DNA from: Variovorax sp. Sphag1AA
Lineage (GTDB): Bacteria > Pseudomonadota > Gammaproteobacteria > Burkholderiales > Burkholderiaceae_C
NCBI RefSeq assembly: GCF_014192575.1
Contig: NZ_JACHYC010000003.1
Coordinates: 558,001-622,000, forward strand
Reading direction: 5' to 3'
DNA length: 64,000 bases
Of the stretch, positions 18,083 to 27,630 are shown in pieces. Position 1 is the first letter of the stretch. The number at the start of each line of letters is the position of its first letter. The notes under the pieces were generated by a model. That model saw nothing but the letters and a program-made list of their open reading frames with translations. It ran no database searches and was not told where the DNA came from. The position numbers were made by a program, and so were the translations under genes.

Positions 18083-18119
18083 CGAGCCTGTCAAGGGGAC
18101 TCGCAGACTGAATGCTTTT

Positions 18120-18137
18120 GTTGCAAGTTAATGCAAC
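18120..18137. promoter_or_regulatory. inverted repeat in the leader of the lipoprotein gene
   Basis: GTTGCA and TGCAAC flank six bases (AGTTAA) in an AT-richer stretch between the racemase operon and the lipoprotein gene. It may be an operator or a weak hairpin. Nothing else is recognisable in the 130-bp gap apart from an AAGAGG ribosome binding site before 18213. Confidence 0.3.
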
Positions 18138-18212
18138 TTTCTGTATCTTTGCACGCGTTCGAAAACCGAACCCGCCGTTGAGGGACGGCGCGAAAAAGCA
18201 AAGAGGATGAGC

Positions 18213-19541
18213 ATGAGAGTTCTCGCGTGGAGGGGCGCAGCCCTTGCCTTGATCTGGGCATTGACCGCATGCGGAGGTGGCGGAGGCGGAGGTGGTGGAG
18301 TAGCAGGAGGAGCAGGAGGAGCAGGAGGAGCAGGAGGAGCAGTAGATGGTGTCTCGGCATCCGGGGCGGCGCTCCCGCTGCAAACAGACGTCGTTTCTTC
18401 CTCAACAGGAAACGGAACAACATCTTCCGGAACACCCGTCTCCTCGAATCCGAACTTCCAGACGGTCCCGCTTTCTATTCAAAGCGTCAGCCCCTCCCTT
18501 TTGAAACAGGAGGGGTACGAAACCGCTGCGCTGAGCACGTCGACAATGGTCCTTGAAGCCGAGGGGGACTTCAGCGTGGTCAATGGGAAAACGGTCTACG
18601 TCATTCTGGAAGATCCCGACAGCCTGTTTGAATCCCAGGTACAGGCGATCCCGTTCTACGTTAACGGTCGTGGCGGCGTCATGTTGTCCTTGAAGCCGAA
18701 GTCAAAGGGCATCGGAACCTACCGTGGGTTCGTCTCCATCTATGCGTGCCTGGACGTCAGCTGTTCCGTCCGCCTGGGCAACACGCCAGTCAAGATACCG
18801 TATGACGTCGTGGTCAAGCGCAACGTGAGGTTTGACGTCAGCGATTCAGCCTCGACAAGCTTGAATGTGCCATTCAGCGATGCGCCTCAGGTCGTAAAAC
18901 TCACGGTGAAACCCGCGGAAGGCACGGCCATTTCGTCGTGGGAGATGGAGCAAAGGTATGCCTCCAACACATTCCGCCTGACCTCTTCATCCCTGTCCGA
19001 CAACGGCAATGGCACAGGGACGTTGACCTTGGAGATTCCGCCTGCCGTCCTCCCGGGCACCTACAGGCAGCCCTTCCTTTTTCGAACCCAGTCGGGGCTG
19101 ATTCGAGAACTCGTCGTCGACATCCAGGTGACGGAGAACCCTGGCCTGCCCTATCTCGTCACTCCGACGGCCCTCGCGATACCGGCCAGGATTGCCAATC
19201 GGGACTACTGGACCATCGGTCGCCTGACACTTGCGCTACCGCGCGGGGAATTTGCCCTTCAAGGACTCGAGACGCTATTCACTCCGGAGCAACAGGCCGC
19301 GATCCCACAGGGGCTGAAATTCCTCTTCGTGAACCTTGGCCCTCATCAGACGGAGCCCAATCGATTCTTCATCGACGTCAGCGCCACAGCGTGCCGGATC
19401 GACTCGACGCTCAATCCGGTCTATCCGTACAACTGGTGCTTGCCCGCGGGCACATACGAATTTCGCGTCAAGTACGCCATCACGATCGATGGCGTAACGC
19501 AACAGCTCTACACCAATGGCCAATTGATTGTCGAGCCTTGA
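18213..19541 (+). CDS. predicted secreted lipoprotein, Ig-like repeats, function unknown
   Basis: Protein of 442 residues with a lipoprotein signal (LALIWALTAC). A Gly run and an AGG-repeat linker of about 25 residues follow the Cys. The body looks all-beta: one segment (KSKGIGTYRGFVSIYACLDVSC) has the pattern of secreted Ig-like domains with a paired-Cys insertion, and GTGTLTLEIPPAVLPGTY begins a second similar unit. I do not recognise a catalytic domain. The ATG at 18213 has AAGAGG six bases upstream; the ATG at 18207 is too close to it. Base and codon use are less GC-biased than in the neighbouring genes, and it is flanked on both sides by unrelated operons, which suggests acquisition. Confidence 0.75.
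   Translation: MRVLAWRGAALALIWALTACGGGGGGGGGVAGGAGGAGGAGGAVDGVSASGAALPLQTDVVSSSTGNGTTSSGTPVSSNPNFQTVPLSIQSVSPSLLKQEGYETAALSTSTMVLEAEGDFSVVNGKTVYVILEDPDSLFESQVQAIPFYVNGRGGVMLSLKPKSKGIGTYRGFVSIYACLDVSCSVRLGNTPVKIPYDVVVKRNVRFDVSDSASTSLNVPFSDAPQVVKLTVKPAEGTAISSWEMEQRYASNTFRLTSSSLSDNGNGTGTLTLEIPPAVLPGTYRQPFLFRTQSGLIRELVVDIQVTENPGLPYLVTPTALAIPARIANRDYWTIGRLTLALPRGEFALQGLETLFTPEQQAAIPQGLKFLFVNLGPHQTEPNRFFIDVSATACRIDSTLNPVYPYNWCLPAGTYEFRVKYAITIDGVTQQLYTNGQLIVEP
18303..18341 (+). repeat. 9-bp tandem repeat in the lipoprotein linker
   Basis: The unit GCAGGAGGA is repeated four times exactly, plus a partial unit, directly after a run of GGN glycine codons. Each unit encodes Ala-Gly-Gly, so gain or loss of units would change linker length without shifting the frame. 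Confidence 0.9.
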
Positions 19542-19640
19542 CTGCGGTCCCGACGGGACGCCGCGCTCAGGGCTAACGGCTCTTGTGGGACTCCCGGCGA
19601 TGCGCTACGGTGCTCGCCCGCACCTTGTGGAGATTTCACG

Positions 19641-20723
19641 ATGACCCGTGTCTTCAACTTCAGCGCCGGCCCTGCCACGCTGCCCGAATCGGTGTTGCGG
19701 CAGGCCGCCGCCGAGATGCTCGACTGGCGCGGCAGCGGCATGTCGGTGATGGAGATGAGCCATCGGGGCAAGGAATTCATCTCGATCCACGCCGAAGCCG
19801 AGCGCCGTCTGCGCGCGCTGCTCGGGGTGCCGAAGAACTACAAGGTGCTCTTCCTGCAGGGCGGCGCGATCGCAGAGAACGCGATCGTGCCCATGAACAT
19901 GCTGCGCGGCCGCGAGAGCGCCGACTACATCGACACCGGCGAGTGGTCGAAGAAGTCCATCAAGGAAACGAAGAAGTACTGCAAGGTCAACGTGGCCGCC
20001 AGCAGCGAGAAGGACGGCTACACGCGCGTGCCGAAGCAGGAGACGTGGAAGCTCGACCCCAAGGCCGCCTACGTGCACATCTGCTCGAACGAAACCATCG
20101 GTGGCGTCGAATATCACTGGACGCCCGACACCGGCGACGTGCCGCTGGTGGCCGACATGTCGAGCAACTTCATGTCCAAGCCGGTCGATGTGAGCCGCTA
20201 CGGGCTCATCTACGGCGGCGCGCAGAAGAACATCGGACCGGCGGGCGTGACGGTGGTGATCGTGCGCGACGACCTCATCGGGCAAGCACTGCCGATCACG
20301 CCTTCGGCCTTCGACTACAAGATCCAGGCCGACAACGATTCGATGTTCAACACCCCGCCCACCTACGCGATCTACATCGCGGGGCTGGTGTTCGAATGGA
20401 TCGAGCAGCAAGGCGGCCTCACGGCGATCGAAGCGAACAACCGGCGCAAGGCCGCGGTGCTTTACGACTATCTGGAAACCACCTCGTTCTTCTACAACCC
20501 GGTCGCGCGCGAAGACCGCTCGCTGATGAACGTGCCCTTCAAGTTGCGCAACGACTCGCTCGACGATGCTTTCCTCAAAGGCGCGGATGCGCGCGGCATG
20601 CTGCAGCTCAAGGGCCATCGCTCGGTCGGCGGCATGCGCGCGTCGATCTACAACGCGATGCCCATCGAAGGCGTGCAGGCGCTGGTGGCCTACATGAAGG
20701 AGTTCGAGGCGAGCCATGGCTGA
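19641..20723 (+). CDS. serC: phosphoserine aminotransferase
   Basis: PLP-dependent enzyme of 360 residues converting 3-phosphohydroxypyruvate and glutamate to phosphoserine, with a further role in pyridoxine synthesis. The class-V aminotransferase start [31 protein letters not shown], the PLP-Asp region [17 protein letters not shown] and the Schiff-base Lys196 in [11 protein letters not shown] are all present. The ATG at 19641 is preceded by GTGGAGATTTC. It overlaps the following dehydrogenase gene by eight bases, forming a compact serine-synthesis operon. The 100 bp upstream hold a short imperfect hairpin (GTCCC-GAC-GGGAC) after the lipoprotein stop. Confidence 0.97.
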   Translation: MTRVFNFSAGPATLPESVLRQAAAEMLDWRGSGMSVMEMSHRGKEFISIHAEAERRLRALLGVPKNYKVLFLQGGAIAENAIVPMNMLRGRESADYIDTGEWSKKSIKETKKYCKVNVAASSEKDGYTRVPKQETWKLDPKAAYVHICSNETIGGVEYHWTPDTGDVPLVADMSSNFMSKPVDVSRYGLIYGGAQKNIGPAGVTVVIVRDDLIGQALPITPSAFDYKIQADNDSMFNTPPTYAIYIAGLVFEWIEQQGGLTAIEANNRRKAAVLYDYLETTSFFYNPVAREDRSLMNVPFKLRNDSLDDAFLKGADARGMLQLKGHRSVGGMRASIYNAMPIEGVQALVAYMKEFEASHG

Positions 20724-21903
20724 GCGCCTCAAGATCCTGGTGCTCAACCAGATCTCCTCCAAGGGGCTGGACCGCCTGCCGGCCGAACACTACGTCACCA
20801 GCACCGACGTTGCCCTGCCCGACGCAGTGCTGGTGCGCTCGGCGGACATGCACAAGATGGAGATTCCCTCCAGCGTGCGCGCCATCGCCCGTGCGGGTGC
20901 CGGCACCAACAACATCCCGGTCGAGGCGATGAGTGCGCGCGGCGTTCCGGTCTTCAACGCGCCGGGCGCAAACGCGAATGCGGTCAAGGAACTGGTGATC
21001 GCCGGCATGCTGATGGCCGCGCGCCAGCTCTCGGGTGCGCTGCGCTTCGTCGACGAGCTCGACACCGGCCGCGGCGATCTCGATAAGACCGTAGAAAGCG
21101 GCAAGAGCGCCTTCGCCGGCTTCGAGCTCGCGGGCCAGACGCTCGGCGTGGTCGGGCTCGGCAAGGTCGGCTGCCTCGTGGCCGATGCCGCGATCAAGCT
21201 CGGCATGAACGTGCTCGGCTACGACCCGGAGATCACCGTCGATGCGGCATGGAGCCTGCCCTCGCAGGTGAAGAAGGCCGGCAGCGTGACCGAGGTGCTG
21301 CGCAGCGCGCATTTCGTGACGCTGCACGTGCCGCTGATGCAGGCCACGCGCAACCTCGTCAACGTCGACAACATCGGGATGATGCGCGCCGGCACCGTGC
21401 TGCTGAACTTCTCGCGCGATGGCGTGGTGGACAACCCTGCCGTGCTTGCTTCCCTCTCGGCGGGGTACCTCGGGCACTATGTGTGCGACTTTCCGAGTGC
21501 GCTGCTGCATCGGCACCCGCGCGTGATCTGCCTGCCGCATCTCGGCGCATGCACCCGTGAGGCCGAGGAGAACTGTGCCGTGATGGTGGCCGACCAGCTC
21601 AGCGACTTCCTCGAGAACGGCAACATCGCGAACGCGGTGAACTTCCCCGGCGTGACGATGGCGCGCGAGTCGGCCTACCGCGTTGCGATCGCGAATGCCA
21701 ACGTCCCGAACATGCTGGGGCAGATCTCCACCGCGATGGCGCAGGCGGGGCTCAACATCCACAACATGGTCAACAAGTCGCGCGGGGACATGGCCTACAC
21801 GCTGGTCGATGTCGACAGCGCGGTGAGCGGCGCGGTGCTCGATGACATCGGCGCGATCGAGGGCGTGCTGTCGGTGCGCTACCTGCCGCACACGAGCGTC
21901 TGA
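20716..21903 (+). CDS. serA: D-3-phosphoglycerate dehydrogenase
   Basis: NAD-dependent dehydrogenase of 395 residues, the first step of serine synthesis. The substrate-binding region has [35 protein letters not shown]. The nucleotide-binding loop is GVVGLGKVG and the catalytic His lies in [16 protein letters not shown]. The last 75 residues ([36 protein letters not shown]) form an ACT domain, so serine feedback is likely. The length fits the short PGDH type without the intervening domain. It overlaps serC, and both enzymes act on successive intermediates. It is convergent with the ROK gene, only two bases apart. Confidence 0.93.
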   Translation: MAERLKILVLNQISSKGLDRLPAEHYVTSTDVALPDAVLVRSADMHKMEIPSSVRAIARAGAGTNNIPVEAMSARGVPVFNAPGANANAVKELVIAGMLMAARQLSGALRFVDELDTGRGDLDKTVESGKSAFAGFELAGQTLGVVGLGKVGCLVADAAIKLGMNVLGYDPEITVDAAWSLPSQVKKAGSVTEVLRSAHFVTLHVPLMQATRNLVNVDNIGMMRAGTVLLNFSRDGVVDNPAVLASLSAGYLGHYVCDFPSALLHRHPRVICLPHLGACTREAEENCAVMVADQLSDFLENGNIANAVNFPGVTMARESAYRVAIANANVPNMLGQISTAMAQAGLNIHNMVNKSRGDMAYTLVDVDSAVSGAVLDDIGAIEGVLSVRYLPHTSV

Positions 21904-21905
21904 CC

Positions 21906-23219
21906 CTACGTCGGAACGTACTGCGAGTGCAGTGCAGGCTGGTGCGGATTGAGCATCGCGTGCAGAGCGTAGGCGGCGCCTCCGACAGCGGTCGCAAGGT
22001 CGGAATAGCGCGCGGTCTTCACCACGGGCGCCGTCAGTCCGGCCCTTTCCGCATAGCGTGAAAGCACCTCCGTCGCCGCATCAAGAAGCGTGTCTCCGCC
22101 GAGAGTCACCGTCTCGCCGCCCAGCACGATCACCTGTGGATTGAAGGTGGTCCACGCGTTCTGCAGCAGCACGCCAAGATACGTCCCCGCCTTGGCGAAT
22201 GCGGCACGGGTCGCGGGATCGCGGCTGCTCATGCGCGCACGTAACGCGCGCCGGTCGATCACATCGTCCTGAAAGCAGCCTGCAGCGGCTGCGATGGCCT
22301 TGAGGCCGATGTACGCCTCTGCGCAACCGAGGCGACCGCACGAGCAGGGCTGCCCTTCGATCACGAGCGTCGTATGTCCGATTTCGCCTGCCGAGCCACT
22401 GGCGCCGGTGAACAACGCGTGGTTGAGGATGATCCCCGAGCCGACCCCAACGCCGCAGCTCACGTAGACGAGGGGATCGTCGACCGGCCTTTCGCAGAAC
22501 TCGGTCTCGCCAACTGCGGCCAGATCGGCTTCGTTGTGATAGTAGACAGGCACATCTGCAAGGCCCGCCTGTGCGAGTTCCGCGCCGAGCCGGCGACCGA
22601 TCTCGACATGGCGCCAGCCGATGTTCGGCGCGAATTCGAGCATGCCCGAACGCTTGTCCACCGGGCCATGCAGACCGACGCCAATGCCCAGCAAACGCAG
22701 TCCGCCGTGCGCCATCTTTGAAGAGAGTGCGGTGGACATCTCGACGAGTTGATGGCACGCCTCGTCCGGGTCCTTCGACCGAAGCGCGGCCTGGCTCGCC
22801 TCGATGATCTCGCCATGGATCGAAGTCGCGACGACCTGCACTGAATCCGGGCTGAGATCGACGCCGAGCAGGACCATGTCCTTGCCCGCGAGCTTCAATG
22901 GCGTCGGCCGACGTCCGACCGTGCCGGTGACGAACGCATCCGACTCGACCAGCCAGCCTTCATCGATGAGCTCCTTGATGAGCAGGCTCACGGTCGATCG
23001 CGTCAAGCCGCTGCGTTCGGACAGCCCCGCGCGCGAGATGCCGGCGTGCTCGCGAAGCAGCCGCAGCAGCGCGATGCGATTGATGCTCTTGACGAGCGCC
23101 TGATCCCCCTTCACCGGTGCTGACGCAGGAGAAGGAACCTCTTCCTTCGGCGTGCTCTTGCGCCTTATGACTGGTGGTCGAATCAATGCTCTTTCGTTTC
23201 GATTTTTCACATGAGACAT
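21906..23219 (-). CDS. ROK family transcriptional regulator (XylR/NagC type)
   Basis: Sugar-responsive repressor of 437 residues. After a polar extension of about 45 residues comes a winged helix-turn-helix (ALLRLLREHAGISRAGLSERSGLTRSTVSLLIKELIDEGWL). The ROK sugar-kinase-like domain follows, with VLLGVDLSPDSVQVVA, GIGVGLHGPVD, the glycine motif CGVGVGSGIILN and the zinc-binding segment GHTTLVIEGQPCSCGRLGCAEAYIG. The ATG at 23219 has AAGGA nine bases upstream. It diverges from the sugar-importer operon, and the inverted repeat at 23333-23355 has the half-sites expected for an XylR. The neighbouring xylX, xylB and xylD make xylose or a xyloside the likely inducer. Confidence 0.9.
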   Translation of the reverse strand: MSHVKNRNERALIRPPVIRRKSTPKEEVPSPASAPVKGDQALVKSINRIALLRLLREHAGISRAGLSERSGLTRSTVSLLIKELIDEGWLVESDAFVTGTVGRRPTPLKLAGKDMVLLGVDLSPDSVQVVATSIHGEIIEASQAALRSKDPDEACHQLVEMSTALSSKMAHGGLRLLGIGVGLHGPVDKRSGMLEFAPNIGWRHVEIGRRLGAELAQAGLADVPVYYHNEADLAAVGETEFCERPVDDPLVYVSCGVGVGSGIILNHALFTGASGSAGEIGHTTLVIEGQPCSCGRLGCAEAYIGLKAIAAAAGCFQDDVIDRRALRARMSSRDPATRAAFAKAGTYLGVLLQNAWTTFNPQVIVLGGETVTLGGDTLLDAATEVLSRYAERAGLTAPVVKTARYSDLATAVGGAAYALHAMLNPHQPALHSQYVPT

Positions 23220-23332
23220 GGCGTTCCTTGGCCTTCATCGGCTCGACGGACACAGGCGCAAGCGTAGCGCCAAAGGGGGAATCTAGCACCCTCAGCGTAT
23301 TCCCTAGTGACCTCGCCATTGCCCGATGGCAC

Positions 23333-23355
23333 ATTTGTTCGTCCATCAAACAAAT
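23333..23355. promoter_or_regulatory. XylR/ROK-type operator before the sugar importer
   Basis: ATTTGTT and AACAAAT form perfect seven-base arms around a nine-base spacer. ROK repressors of the XylR type bind paired TTTGTT/AACAAA half-sites, as in the Bacillus xyl operator. The right arm abuts the ribosome binding site (AATAGGAG) of the binding-protein gene, so occupancy should block expression. Confidence 0.7.
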
Positions 23356-23365
23356 AGGAGACACA

Positions 23366-24646
23366 ATGAGAAGCATCAAGCTGGTTACTTCGGCATTGCT
23401 CGCCGCTGGGATGTCGCTTTCCTCGGTCGGTGTCCTGGCCGCCGACACGACGGTTCGTCTGATGCACGTGGATCAGAACCCCGACACCGGCGCCTTCTAC
23501 AACGACGTCGCGCGCCGCTTCGAAGCGTCGCACCCCGGCGTGAAGGTCGAGATCCAGTACCTCGAAAACGAGTCGTACAAGAAGAAGCTGACCACCCTCC
23601 TCCAGTCGCCCGACAAGCCCAACATCCTGTACAGCTGGGGTGGCGGAACGATGCGCGACCAGATCAAGGCCGGCGTCGTCGAAGACCTTTCGGCGCCCAT
23701 GGACGCGAAGTGGCGCGAGAGCTTCATGCCGGCTGCGCTGCAAGCCTTTACCGTCAACGGCAAGGTGTACGGCGTGCCGTTGCAACTGGGCCAGGTCGGG
23801 TTCTTCTACAACAAGGAGCTCTTCGCGAAGGCCGGTGTCGATGCAGCGTCGATCAAGACCTGGGATGACCTGCTCGGCGCAGTGAAGAAGATCAAGGACT
23901 CCGGAACCACGCCGATCATCGTCGGCGGCGGCGACAAGTGGCCGCTGCACTTCTACTGGTCGCATCTGGCCCTGCGCATCGGCGGCAAGGCCGCGTTCGA
24001 TTCGGCCATGCAAGGCGAAGGCAAGGGCTTTGCGAGCGACACCTTCGTGCAGGCAGGCACCTTGTTCCAGCAACTCACCGACCTGAAGCCGTTCCAGCCG
24101 GGTTACCTGGGCGCGACCTTCCCTCAATCGTCCGGCCAATTCGGAGACGGCAAGGGCGCGATGGTCCTGCAGCTGAATTCGATGCTCGGCTCGATGAAGG
24201 CGAACTCCGCGAACAAGCTCGGCATCCCCGAGGACAAGCTGGGATGGTTCCCCTTCCCGGCCGTGGCGGGCGGCAAGGGTGACCCGACCGACACCTTGGG
24301 CGGCATGAACGGCTGGCTGGTCACCAAGGGCTCGCCGAAGGAGGCCGCCGAGTTCCTGCGCTTCTTCTCGGAAGCCAGCAACCAGCGCATTCCAGCTCAA
24401 AAGGGCTCCTACATCCCCGTCGTCAATGGGACGCAGGATGCCATCGCGAACCCGATCCTTCGCCAGTTGGCGGAGAACGTCTCGAAGTCGCACTACCACC
24501 AGATCTACTACGACCAGATGCTTGGCCCATCGGTCGGTGCGGTCGTCAATGACATCTCGGTCGATCTCGCCACCGGAAAGATGAAGCCGGCGGATGCAGC
24601 AGCCGCAGTGCAAGCAGCCTGGCAGCGCGCCAACAGCACCAACTGA
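23366..24646 (+). CDS. sugar ABC transporter substrate-binding protein
   Basis: Periplasmic family-1 solute-binding protein of 426 residues with a signal peptide ending VLAA. Family features are FEASHPGVKVEIQYLENESYKKKL, YSWGGGTMRDQIKAG, GVPLQLGQVGFFYNKELFAKAG and GGMNGWLVTKGSPKEAAEFLRFFSEASNQ. These proteins bind oligosaccharides or sugar derivatives. A good ribosome binding site precedes the ATG at 23366. It opens an operon of transporter, glycosidase and catabolic genes running to at least 37054, so a xylo-oligosaccharide or another plant beta-glycoside is the likely ligand. Confidence 0.94.
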   Translation: MRSIKLVTSALLAAGMSLSSVGVLAADTTVRLMHVDQNPDTGAFYNDVARRFEASHPGVKVEIQYLENESYKKKLTTLLQSPDKPNILYSWGGGTMRDQIKAGVVEDLSAPMDAKWRESFMPAALQAFTVNGKVYGVPLQLGQVGFFYNKELFAKAGVDAASIKTWDDLLGAVKKIKDSGTTPIIVGGGDKWPLHFYWSHLALRIGGKAAFDSAMQGEGKGFASDTFVQAGTLFQQLTDLKPFQPGYLGATFPQSSGQFGDGKGAMVLQLNSMLGSMKANSANKLGIPEDKLGWFPFPAVAGGKGDPTDTLGGMNGWLVTKGSPKEAAEFLRFFSEASNQRIPAQKGSYIPVVNGTQDAIANPILRQLAENVSKSHYHQIYYDQMLGPSVGAVVNDISVDLATGKMKPADAAAAVQAAWQRANSTN

Positions 24647-24687
24647 GCGATATCGCGCGACGACTCTGGCGCAGGGAGTAATCCAAC

Positions 24688-25635
24688 GTGACGACGATCG
24701 ATCACAGCGCCGGCGCCATGCCCGCCGCCCCGACGGGCTGGGCACGGGCCTGGCGCCGCAAGCCATCCAAGCGGGTTGGCGGCACGACGACAGTGGTGCT
24801 GTTCTTCCTGCCGCCGGCAATCCTGCTGTTCACCTTGTTCGTTGCCTTTCCGATGGGGGCAGCTGGCTGGTACAGCTTCTTCAACTGGAACGGCTATGGC
24901 GTGCCGACGAATTTCATCGGCTTGCGGAACTTCGTTGACCTCTTCCGCAACCCGGCATTCCACACCGCACTCGGCAACAACCTGCTGATCATCATCGGGT
25001 CGCTGGCGGTGCAGTTGCCACTGGCCCTGGCAATGGCGGTGCTGCTTGCCGACAAGGTGATCGGCACGACAACATTCAGGCTGATCTTCTTCCTGCCGTA
25101 CATCCTCGCGGAGATCGCGGCTGGCCTGATCTGGCGCTTTGTCTACGACGGCGACTACGGCCTGCTGGCCAAGATCTGGGAAGCATTCGGAGCAAGCGCA
25201 CCCTACGTGCTGTCCGAGCCCGACCTCGCCATGTACGCCATCCTGGTGGTGGTGATCTGGAAGTACTTCGGCTTCCACATGATCCTGTACATCGCCGGCT
25301 TGCAGCAGATCGACCGAAGCCTGTACGAGGCGGCCCGAATCGACGGCGCATCGCGCTGGCAGATCTTCACGCGCATCACGGTGCCGCTGCTGGGTTCGAC
25401 GATCAGGCTGTCGGTGTTCTTCGCCATCCTGGGTTCGATCCAGCTCTTCGATCTCATCATGCCGCTCACCAAGGGCGGGCCGTCCGACAGCACGCAGACC
25501 ATGGTGACCTTCCTCTACAGCTACGGCGTCACACGCATGGAGATCGGATTCGGCAGCGCCGTCGGCGTCGTCCTGTTCCTGATCTGCGTGGTCTTCGCCT
25601 TTGGCTACAAGCGGATCCTGATGCGCAATGACTAA
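24688..25635 (+). CDS. sugar ABC transporter permease (MalF-like)
   Basis: Inner-membrane permease of 315 residues, about six transmembrane helices, with the coupling loop EAARIDGASRWQIFTRITVPLL that contacts the ATPase. The short N-terminal cytoplasmic segment and the PPAILLFTLFVAFPMGAAGWYSFFNWNGYG start are typical of the MalF/UgpA family without the large periplasmic loop of E. coli MalF. It starts at a GTG, with AGGGAG upstream. It overlaps the next permease gene by eight bases, so the two subunits are translationally coupled as a heterodimer. Confidence 0.95.
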   Translation: MTTIDHSAGAMPAAPTGWARAWRRKPSKRVGGTTTVVLFFLPPAILLFTLFVAFPMGAAGWYSFFNWNGYGVPTNFIGLRNFVDLFRNPAFHTALGNNLLIIIGSLAVQLPLALAMAVLLADKVIGTTTFRLIFFLPYILAEIAAGLIWRFVYDGDYGLLAKIWEAFGASAPYVLSEPDLAMYAILVVVIWKYFGFHMILYIAGLQQIDRSLYEAARIDGASRWQIFTRITVPLLGSTIRLSVFFAILGSIQLFDLIMPLTKGGPSDSTQTMVTFLYSYGVTRMEIGFGSAVGVVLFLICVVFAFGYKRILMRND

Positions 25636-26479
25636 CCACGATTCATCCGCGCCGAAGTCCGCGTCCATGTCGCCGGTCGTTCGCTATGCGGCGCTGTTCA
25701 TCGTCGCCGGCCTTGTGCTGATCCCGCTGGTCGCCACGGTCCTCGGCGGATTCAAGACGCTCGGCGACCTGCGCACCAATCCCTTCGGCTTTCCGGCGCA
25801 ATGGGAATGGCGCAACTACTGGGACATCCTGGGCGGGAGTCGCTACTGGCAACTGATGGGCAATTCCGCCGTGATCGCGGTGCTGACGGTCATCCTGACA
25901 GTGATGGTCTCGGCGATGGCGGCCTTCGTGTTCGTGCACATCAAGTTCTTCGGCTCGACCTTCCTCATCAACTATCTGCTCCTCGGATTGATGTTCCCGG
26001 CGGCGACTGCGATCCTGCCGCTGTTCATCCAGATCCGTGACCTGGGCCTGCTCGACAACTACTGGGGCGTCGTCCTGCCGCAGGTGGCCTTCGGCCTTGC
26101 ATCGAGCATCCTGCTGTTCCGCAACTACTTCAAGCAGCTGCCGTCGGAATTGTTCGAGGCAGCGTTGATCGACGGCTGCGGCTACTTCCGGTTCTTCTGG
26201 CACATCGTGCTGCCGCTGTCGCGCCCCATCCTCGCGACCGTGGCGGTGATCGTCTTCGTGCACAGCTGGAACTCCTACCTGCTTCCGCTGGTGGTCTTCA
26301 ACCGCGAGACGCTCTACACCTGGCCGCTCGGGATCATGGCCTACCAGGGCGAGTTCTCGACCGACTGGAACCTGGTGCTGGCATTCATCACGCTCACGAT
26401 CCTTCCGGCCGTGATCATGTTCTTTGCCGCCCAGAAGCACATCGTCGCCGGCCTGACCTCCGGCTCTGTCAAAGGCTGA
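25628..26479 (+). CDS. sugar ABC transporter permease (MalG-like)
   Basis: Second inner-membrane permease, 283 residues. The coupling motif EAALIDGCGYFRFFWHIVLPLSRP lies in the last cytoplasmic loop. Six membrane helices are apparent, starting with VRYAALFIVAGLVLIPLVATVLGGFKTL, and the protein ends AQKHIVAGLTSGSVKG, the usual MalG-family C-terminus that docks into the ATPase. It pairs with the MalF-like subunit encoded just upstream. Confidence 0.95.
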   Translation: MTNHDSSAPKSASMSPVVRYAALFIVAGLVLIPLVATVLGGFKTLGDLRTNPFGFPAQWEWRNYWDILGGSRYWQLMGNSAVIAVLTVILTVMVSAMAAFVFVHIKFFGSTFLINYLLLGLMFPAATAILPLFIQIRDLGLLDNYWGVVLPQVAFGLASSILLFRNYFKQLPSELFEAALIDGCGYFRFFWHIVLPLSRPILATVAVIVFVHSWNSYLLPLVVFNRETLYTWPLGIMAYQGEFSTDWNLVLAFITLTILPAVIMFFAAQKHIVAGLTSGSVKG

Positions 26480-26480
26480 T

Positions 26481-26518
26481 ATGAAACCCACCCCCAGCCT
26501 CGGCTGTGCCGGTTTCAT
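26481..26518. other. compound hairpin between permease and ATPase genes
   Basis: ATGAAACC and GGTTTCAT form an eight-base outer stem. Inside it CAGCC-TC-GGCTG forms a tight five-base-pair inner hairpin (26495-26506). The element starts two bases after the permease stop codon region and has no T-run, so it looks more like an mRNA-stability or processing structure that sets subunit ratios than a terminator. Confidence 0.5.
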
Positions 26519-26553
26519 GCGATGCGGGATCGAAAACTGACAAGGATCAATCA

Positions 26554-27612
<1,059 letters not shown>

Positions 27613-27630
27613 TCAACAGGAGCAGGACAA

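Noticed and set aside
18271-18341. CRISPR-like repeat
   Set aside because: The repeats are 9 bp, contiguous, without spacers and inside a reading frame.
23207-24820. 537-codon frame opposite the sugar-binding protein
   Set aside because: No motif, and it runs through a well-supported signal peptide gene and operator region.
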